The notes under the pieces were generated by a model, which was given only the letters and a program-made list of their open reading frames with translations, searched no databases and was not told the DNA's origin. Of a DNA stretch of 64,000 nucleotides, positions 56,975 to 64,000 are shown piece by piece. Source of the DNA: Dichotomocladium elegans (lineage: Eukaryota > Mucoromycota > Mucoromycetes > Mucorales > Lichtheimiaceae). The position numbers and the translations under genes were made by a program. Every line of letters starts with the position of its first letter. Within the stretch, counting starts at the first letter, position 1. Location: positions 1,736,001-1,800,000 of the forward strand of contig JAIXMN010000004.1 of the NCBI GenBank assembly GCA_025716815.1, read 5' to 3'.

Positions 56975-58794
56975 ATGGCCAGTGAATCATTCAATATTTC
57001 CAGAATCGACGAATCTCCATTAGATACAAAGGAAATGGACACCAGTCTTTCCAGGTCCTCCAGTGCAACTACCACACAAGGTAGCAGCTCCTTGCCCTCG
57101 GCTGGACCGTGCATCGATAACAACACACTACGACCTACTTCATCCATTCAAGATAACAATGCGAATCAAGAGGCTTTTGACCTCACAGACGCCCATCTGT
57201 CAGACGAGTCTCAATCCAGCAGAAACCATGACAATACCGCCTCCAACCATGACAACGAAGGACTGGAGCAGCTGAGAGAGGAGGACCAGCAAGAAATTCT
57301 GACAGCACCAGCACCAGCACCAGAAGAAGAAGAGGAGGAGAAAGAAGATGATAAACCTTTAGCATCAACAGTAACGTCGGATGCGCAGGAGCCTAGTCCT
57401 GCTGCAGTACTATCTGAAGAGGAGGGAAACCCTGAGCACCCAGATGTTTTGTCGACGATACGCGTACTGACAGGGGAGGAAGAGGATGGTGATGATCAGT
57501 CTAACGGCCACAATTTGCAGCAGCAATTATGGCATGGGGAGGGCGATGATCAAATTTGTTCAAGCCCACATCTGCAGGAATTCCATGATCGGGAAGCCGC
57601 TGGACTTGACGATGGCAGTGAAGAACACGACCGAGCAGCCATGCCGTTTGATATGAGAGAACTCAATAATATTTCTGGCTGCGCTGAGGAGGATGTGTCG
57701 TCTGGGATTGACGGGGACGCATTTCCATATTGTGTCCATGGGGGCGATGACACTGGTCCTACACCATCCTCTTCTTCTCGTGAGCTTCCTGACTCCACCA
57801 ATGCGATACAAGAGGATAGCGAAAATGATGGCGAACATGCCAGTGGATCCTCTGATGAGCGTAACCATCAGGCACCATCGCTACCTAGGGTGTCTATCGA
57901 TGAGCCCGAGTCGGTGGCAGACCATTCCTCGCCACAGCAGGGCGATGGAAGCGTCCATAGCTCGCAATTGCATCCTCATTACGAGGATCACGTCCGAGAC
58001 GATGGATCAGAACACACAGTTATGGAATCTCGACGTGTATGGGAGGCAGATCGACATGCAGCCGAGTGTCGTCGCTGTAACCGCCGCTTCAATTTCCTAG
58101 TTAGAAGGCATCATTGCCGGTAAGAACAAAGATAGATGTGGTGCTTACGATAACTGCTTGATTGAAGTTGATATTGTCTTCCAATGACCTCAGGCGATGT
58201 GGTCTTGTGGTATGTGATCGATGCAGTGGCCATCGAATCCGCTTGCCGCCCGACGAAATTATCCAGGATCCTGCAATTGATCCCGCTCATTACCCTCTTA
58301 TCGCCATCCATCCCCAGCGCGTGTGCGATGTTTGCGTAAGATTGCCCATCAAAGAAGTATCACCATCTTCGGGAGTCCATCGACGTGCGACCATCCCAGT
58401 GTCGATGAAACGCTCCGGGAGCTCCCAAAGTCTCATGTCCGAGTGTCCCGTTTGTGGACACGATCTGCTGGGTATGCCCAAAAAGGACCAAGAAAAACAT
58501 CTTCAGCTATGTTTAACCGCAGGCAGTCCCCCGGTCAGGCCACCGCGCTACCTAGGTAAAGGATTAGTTCGACCATCTTATGCTCTCGTTAATTCATAAT
58601 CATTGCCCATAGTGTATGAACTATCACCAACGTCACCACAGATCAATTACGAATGCCCTATATGCTTTGAAGAGTTTAAAGCAGGTGAGAAAATTGCGAG
58701 GATGATCTGTCTTTGCTCATATCATCGCCAATGCCTGTCTGATTGGTTAGAACGGGGCAAAGGGTGCCCTGTACATTACGATCCCGCCCTTTGA
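56975..58794 (+). CDS. FYVE plus RING-H2 protein (Pib1-like endosomal E3 ligase)
   Basis: Three exons, 56975-58119, 58194-58555 and 58613-58794; 1689 nt, 562 aa. The first 360 residues are acidic, Ser/Glu/Asp-rich and probably disordered. A FYVE finger follows: VWEADRHAAECRRCNRRFNF, then RRHHCR joined across intron 1 to RCGLVVCDRCSGHRIRLP, with the WxxD and R(R/K)HHCR signatures that bind PI3P on endosomes and vacuoles. A small CPVCGHDLLG zinc knuckle comes next, and a C-terminal RING (CPICFEEFKAGEKIARMICL, then CSYHRQCLSDWLERGKGCPV). Yeast Pib1 combines FYVE and RING and acts as an E3 in endosomal sorting; this protein is much longer at the N-terminus. Role inferred from domains. Confidence 0.93.
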
Positions 58795-59150
58795 AACCTA
58801 TTACTTCTTTCTCTTTTTCCCATTGATACCTTATAAGCTTTCTCTCTTATTCTTTCTCCTCAGAGTTTACATTGTTATTAGCAATCATTTCCTTGCCCCA
58901 TTCTACCCAATACAAATATATATACAATTTGCAAAGATCAACTGACATCCTTCTCAAATCAGAGGTCCAGGGATGACAACGAAATATCTGCTCAGAACGA
59001 CGGATCAAAATAACGCATACGCGGGGGAAAGCTGTCGCACAAAAGCGCTTTTCAAATTCGCTTCTGTACGCATTCATTGATCTGAATTGAGCAACTAATT
59101 TCTTTGCGAAGGTGAGAAGGACCGCCTTGCTTCGGAACATGGTTTCCTGA
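58795..59150. other. Intergenic, nothing recognised
   Basis: 3' flank of the FYVE-RING gene; no gene was seen. Confidence 0.4.
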
Positions 59151-59790
59151 ACCTATGAACTATGCACCTATTGGCGAGGAAGTGAATTCTTTTCAATCTG
59201 CTTAGTTACCCACCCAGGGTATCTGCGTATCTAATCCATACACTATGGCAACGCCTGGCTCGTTGCTACGTATATTTCCCGAGGAAATAACATTCAACCA
59301 TTTCGACGAAAGCCAAGCTACATAACATATACTGGTTAATATGATGCAACCAACCTACATGTTTAGTTCAGCCACACGATGGGGATGGAAATACGAAAAT
59401 GATCTTAATAATGCGGTTAAGGAAAGTAACCAGGAATCATTCGCGTACATTCAATGAAGAATAGAAAGTGTTATTTAAGAAGGCGTTGACGAATTATCAG
59501 AGGACGACTTATGGACTAACCGCTCGAGTGATTTTTGGGAGGAGAACGTAACTTCATTTTAGCATGACACGACCAAATACAATGCTTCTGTAATAGTCAT
59601 GGCACCAAAGACAAGAGCAAAGACGATAGTAACCTTGAGAAGAATGTCAGCATCAGATATCATCCAATGTAGCTTATGATTCTCGCTACTTGAAGTCTAT
59701 AATGGACGAGATGGATAATGTGCTTATTAATAACAAAGAGGATATTGCCAGAGACATCTTCAGATAGATGTTTGTGTTGAACGGACGTGA
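59150..59790 (+). pseudogene. Tc1/mariner transposase relic D (strongly decayed)
   Basis: Nucleotide similarity to the other relics can be followed. The N-terminal region at about 59155-59300 matches 62075-62200 (shared TTTCAATCTGCTTAG-like and TCGTTGCTACGTATAT-like blocks). Catalytic-region fragments lie at 59600-59760 (ATGGCACCAAAGACAAGAGC, ATAATGGACGAGATGGATAA). There is no open frame. It lies just upstream of the LTV1 gene. Confidence 0.7.
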
Positions 59791-59935
59791 GATAGAGGAT
59801 GTCCAAAAGGCTTGTTTTTTTCTTCTATCTAATTAGCGTTCCTATTTTTCCCCAGGGCGAGTCGGGCTTTGATTTACTGTTCAAGCAGAAAATATTTTCT
59901 TTGCTACAACCTTTTCTTCTTTCGATCGTAGGGCC

Positions 59936-61835
59936 ATGGGCAAGAAAGACTTCATCGATCGCAAAACTGCCAAACATTTCCACGTTGTGCATCGATCACA
60001 GCGCGATCCACTCATTAATGATCCGGAAGCGCCGGATCGAGTACTTAAAGAATATATTCCTGGCAATTTGCAAAAAGTAACAGACTCAAGCGCTCTAAGC
60101 ATCACAAACCTGATACTTATTCCCAGTAATCACTATAGCATAAAACACAGCAAGAGATCAATGCGATCAAGCAAAAACCCGTACAGCTGAGCCAGGACGA
60201 GATTGATAGGTTCGTTATTCTTATGGAGAACCCTCGCACTACTGCGGAAAGGAGAAATGAAAAAAAACTGACCGTATCATGGATAAAGCCGAGTGACGTT
60301 TGCTACCCAGCAAGGTATTTACTTTGATGATGTGGGAGAATACGACTATTCCCAGCATTTGAGGATCATTGGCTCTGCGACCGAATCTGTCTTCCTCGAG
60401 GCGCCCAAGCGGGAGGAGAAAAAGAAACATGCTGGCGCTCTTCAGTTCAAGGATAGTGACGATAATAAAGGCAATGACGAGACAAAGAGAAGAACGTTAG
60501 ACTTGCCAGCAGACGTGCTACCATCTGAGATTGAGCGCGACGTCGGTGCTGTGGGTCAGCTTACGGGCCTGGAAGGTGGACTGCAGCCGGATATGGACCC
60601 GCGTCTCCGTGAAATTCTTGAAGCACTCGATGATGAAGAATATGTGGAGGAAGATGCAGACGATGACTTCTTCGCCGAACTTAATGCTGAGGGAGCGCAA
60701 TATGAACCCGAAGAAGACGAAGAAGACGAATTTGAGGAGGAAATAGAGGAGAATGGCAATTACAACTGGGAGGCTGCTTTTCGAAAGTAAGCTTGTTCGC
60801 AGCAATAACTTCGGGGGAAAGGGAAGACTGACGAATTCTCGTTTATGTGTTTAGTTTCAAGCGAGGGAAGCAACGCGGTGGCTCGTCAGACGAAGAAGAT
60901 GATGATGATCTATTGGAACGACGAACAAAAGGGACCAGTTTTTCAGTGTCATCCTCTGTGATGCATCGGAATGCGCAGCTGACTCTGCTGGATGACCGAT
61001 TTGATAAGGTTCGGCATTATTTATGTCTCCTCTCCAGGCTGCGTTCTAACGGTGCCCTATAGATTGAGGAAGAATACATGCGTGATGAAGAATCAGACGA
61101 AGATTACGATGCACCTGACCTGGAGGACCGTGCTGATTTCGAAAATATTTTGGACGATTTCCTGGACAAATATGAAATTGTGGGCCGCAAGATGGCTTTC
61201 AAGCTCGATGGCGATACCGGTGGCGAGAAGCTGGACACCATCCGACAGTCGCTGGGAGGGATCCGACTGGATGATGATCAAGACAAACCGAAAGTCCGAA
61301 AGCAAGATATTGAAAGCATAGACTTGTGGGAACGACCAAAGAAGCATAGAGAAACTTGGGATTGCCAGTCGGTGCTTTCGACATATTCCAATTTGGAGAA
61401 TCACCCTGCTATTATCTCCGACCGCGGCATGAGCAAGAAGATTATTGTTAACCCCAAGACGGGCATGCCCACTTTGGTAGAGAAGCCGGCGAAACCGAGA
61501 ATCCAAAAGGGCAAAGATGTCGAAGAAGAAGATAATGATGGCAGCGATGATGATGCAGATGACGGACTGGACGACGGAGAGGAACGGGTGAACCTGGGAG
61601 CTGCACGGACAAAGGGCGAGAGCAAAGAAGAGAAAAAGGCACGCAAAGCAGCTGTGAAAGAAGCAAAAAAGGTAATAATAACGAACGTATGGCATGAATG
61701 ACCTTTAACACCGTGCTCTAGAACCGACGGGAGACCAAGAAATCGACGAAGAAGGCGTTCCGAGAGGAAGAGAACCGGCAGCGCATGACGATGCAGCAGC
61801 AACGCAAAGCCAAGGGGGTTACCCATATTGCATAA
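59936..61835 (+). CDS. LTV1: Ribosome biogenesis factor LTV1
   Basis: Six exons: 59936-60076, 60151-60209, 60289-60786, 60855-61008, 61063-61671, 61722-61835; 1575 nt, 524 aa. LTV1 binds the pre-40S head and leaves after phosphorylation during cytoplasmic 40S maturation. The start MGKKDFIDRKTAKHFHVVHR with SQRDPLIND is the family hallmark, followed by TFATQQGIYFDDVGEYDYSQ, long acidic stretches (EEDEEDEFEEEIEE), the conserved DFENILDDFLDKYEIVG, and a basic Lys/Arg/Gln-rich end. Its start codon lies about 150 bp after transposase relic D, so the relic may provide part of the promoter. Confidence 0.94.
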
Positions 61836-62024
61836 TAGAAACTTAATAATTGTATATACAATTCCCAAAATCAAACATCGCATTTGCCAACAAGATGATA
61901 AATCAGATGTCGCTTAAAAAGCTCGGCAAAGTCACCTGTATAAAATACGACAGCTTCCTCCACCTTATCATCTTTTTCCTACTATAGACATCCATCATTC
62001 TGAAATTCACATTCACGTTTTTAT

Positions 62025-62215
62025 GAAGATGGGCAAGAACATGTTGTCGAGGACCATGGCTTGCCCTGATCCTATATACTATGTCGCTGATGAGAAAGTG
62101 TACTCTCTTCAATCTGTTTGCTCCCACAGAAGATATCTTCCTGGCCTATCTTCCAACGGTAACTTTGAGCTTGTTGCTACGCGTATCTCCAAGCGAAACG
62201 ATTCAGGCATCCGCC
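62025..62215 (+). pseudogene. Tc1/mariner transposase relic E (N-terminal piece)
   Basis: YVADEKVYSLQSVCSHRRYL and KRNDSGIRL match the N-terminus of relics B and C. It ends abruptly where the DIRS relic begins (about 62222), so one element probably interrupted the other. Confidence 0.75.
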
Positions 62216-62221
62216 TGTGAG

Positions 62222-63790
62222 AAGCCATTTCCTAAAGGTCACCTTCTTTCTGTAGATCTATCCGACACATTTTTGCACCATGGCCTCCATCCCGAATCGC
62301 TTCGCTTTCATCACCTGAAATGTAAGAATCCATTGTATCAATATTTCATGATACCGCCACTTTTGGCTTTGCCTCCAGTCCCAATATCATCGCAAAAATG
62401 TACAGGTCCATCTTGGAGCATTTGCGCTCAAAGATATTAGGATCTCAGCACACTTAAACATCTGGACGTTTCTAGCAAAATTCAAGCAATTGGCAGTACA
62501 GGAGGCATAAAACGTATCGACTGTATTACAGCAATCTGGATGGTTCATCAACTTCAAGCATTCATGTTTGACCTGTCTCCGCACTCAGCAGCTAGAACAC
62601 CTCGGTATTTTTTATTGAATATTGTCCACATGGCAGCATCTCTCCCTTGGCGAAGGCTTCGCTACATCTATTGATCCATCAGACACATTTCTCAAGAAAC
62701 CCTATCGACAAATCTCCTATAGTTAATCTCAGTCTGAGGGCGAGCATCCAAATCGCGAATTACACTATTTTCCGGCTAGGCTGTACATTCGAAAATTACT
62801 CTACGAACAAAAACCAGGCAATACGGAGCGAGAGAGACTTGGACCATCCTCGTTAGTTAAATCATTCCAATATGCAGAAACTCTAATGATGGTGCCTTAC
62901 TCTCGTCCATTGGAAATGGTCGCTCGATGCTCCTCGTCTCCTCTTCTCGGACATAATTCGAAGATACTAGCACTATTGGTTGAGGCTGGGCACTAGGCCC
63001 TCAAACCCGTTCGCATACCAAGGATTCTACAGACTCATCGAGACAGACAGAAGTACTAGCCTGCCTTACATCGACAAGAAGGGAAGCGCGCAACCCGTCT
63101 CTTCCTCTTCATGAACTCGCAACATAAGTCTGGATCACAACATCATGATCTAGACACAGTATATCCAAGAGATACACAATTAGGTTTCCTGATATGTATT
63201 CACATTGCTAATACTTCAACTATCAATGGCGGATCAAACCAATTATTTCCATCGACATACTGGCAAACCAGATGACGATGTAGCTACCAAAATCGGTAAT
63301 CTGGCTTTCGGATCCGGAAGCTATCCGTATTGAAGCATTTATCGCCCTTGGAAAAATTGGATGAACCTACACTGGATTTGATCTCACGGATATTATAGCG
63401 ATCATCACGGTACAGCTTTCTCGCATAGCCTTTGCAATCTGTTTTTGCCCAATGTGATTTGATTTTCCGTACTTCAGCGCTTGGCTCAGTTTTCGCCGCT
63501 CATTCTCCCAGTTGAGGCGGTCCTCTCAAAAGCCGCATCTCCCCCTTTTCCAGAGTGCAAAAGCAATGGGAAGATCTCGTCCGAACAGCATCGTTACTTG
63601 GCTTGCACTTAAGAACATATAAAATATTTCACAGACCGTGTTCCAAGAAAGCTGACTTGCTCAATATTCTTCCCTCTATTCGGCGAACCACACCCTCCGG
63701 TCTCTACTCTGAAGACTACGGAAGATGTGTTGGCCCATTTACATGATAGCCCGAGTACCGTTCGTAGTGATCTCTTGGTGATCTCATTTA
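62222..63790 (+). pseudogene. DIRS-type retrotransposon relic (reverse transcriptase region onward)
   Basis: Three frames together preserve reverse-transcriptase blocks: GHLLSVDLSDTFLHHGLHPE, LYQYFMIPP, RISAHLNIW (degenerate form of the catalytic YLDD region), FKQLAVQEA, VLQQSGWFINFKHS, QQLEHLG and SLPW. This order and wording are typical of DIRS-like elements. Farther on, SDPEAIRIEAFIAPWKNWMN (about 63308-63370) and VLAHLHDSPSTVRSDL (about 63726-63775) are remnants of the downstream RNase H/methylase/recombinase part. Many stops; inactive. No terminal repeats were identified. Confidence 0.7.
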
Positions 63791-64000
63791 GATTTACTTT
63801 TAATACATGCGCCGCCAATTGCTATATATTGAATCATTATGCGCATCACTAACTCTCTATTTAGCCTACGCATGTTCACTCGATCACTTCTCACGCTCGT
63901 ACATCAGATAATTTGCTACTACAATAGTTGGGATTCCTCTTGGCTATGGTCGCTTTTCTCCGTTGGGACGACTTGACTCGCGTTCCTTTCTTATTATGTG
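63791..64000. other. Right edge, nothing recognised
   Basis: About 200 bp up to the window edge, without a recognisable gene. It may be the continuation of the DIRS relic. Confidence 0.35.

Noticed and set aside
1..64000. CRISPR arrays, bacterial operons, viral genes
   Set aside because: No regularly spaced direct repeats, no Shine-Dalgarno-linked gene strings, and no viral structural or polymerase genes were recognised.

Overview
This is a eukaryotic, almost certainly fungal window. It has short introns (mostly 45-70 nt, GTAAGT-type donors, CTRAC-type branch sites), compact multi-exon housekeeping genes with fungal gene content (VTC4, Def1, AP-3 beta, Snc-type synaptobrevin, a DAL5/TNA1-type MFS carrier), and Fanzor, Tc1/mariner, Harbinger and DIRS element debris. 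Together these suggest an early-diverging fungus, most likely Mucoromycota (Mucorales-like); that placement is inference. No prokaryotic operons, CRISPR arrays or convincing tRNA/rRNA genes were seen.

Layout. 1-2.7 kb: decayed mobile elements, including a Fanzor relic cut by the left edge and a reverse-strand Tc1/mariner relic. 2.8-7.0 kb: a KRE33/NAT10 RNA cytidine acetyltransferase facing a small four-exon mitochondrial coiled-coil protein. 7.1-20.5 kb: a transposon-rich island with Tc1/mariner relics, a Harbinger relic, a pogo-type MITE, a minisatellite with a terminator-like hairpin, and an apparently intact Fanzor RNA-guided nuclease gene with a structured 3' region. 20.7-32.5 kb: polyprenol reductase, VTC4, type II PI4-kinase, a divergent mitochondrial pair (seryl-tRNA synthetase and Grx5) and an acidic coiled-coil protein. 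32.7-34 kb: a small second transposon island holding a solo copy of the Fanzor 3' module and a second MITE copy. 34.6-61.8 kb: gene-dense (Def1-like, AP-3 beta, two single-pass membrane proteins, RPL22, a tiny membrane protein, an RNF220-like E3 ligase, synaptobrevin, an MFS carrier, a TBC Rab-GAP, a FYVE-RING protein, LTV1). 61.9-64 kb: Tc1/mariner and DIRS retroelement relics.

The most interesting system is the Fanzor locus. The 709-aa protein is open once a 69-nt intron is removed; the intron rebuilds the second half of the zinc finger and puts the RuvC-III Asp in frame. Just downstream lies a hairpin-rich segment followed by a short spliced intron and a conserved tail with a poly(A) signal. 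The same module, with a hairpin that keeps its loop while its stem covaries, occurs without Fanzor at 32.7-33.2 kb on the minus strand, more diverged at 9.5-10.1 kb, and as a fragment at 20.4 kb. All three main copies lie downstream of a TATAAATA box. This looks like a family of Fanzor-associated guide-RNA or non-autonomous transcription units.

Many of the cellular genes act in endosome/vacuole biology (VTC4, PI4K II, AP-3 beta, synaptobrevin, TBC Rab-GAP, FYVE-RING) or 40S ribosome biogenesis (KRE33, LTV1). Gene models were built by hand by joining exons at canonical splice sites; total lengths divisible by three support each of them.
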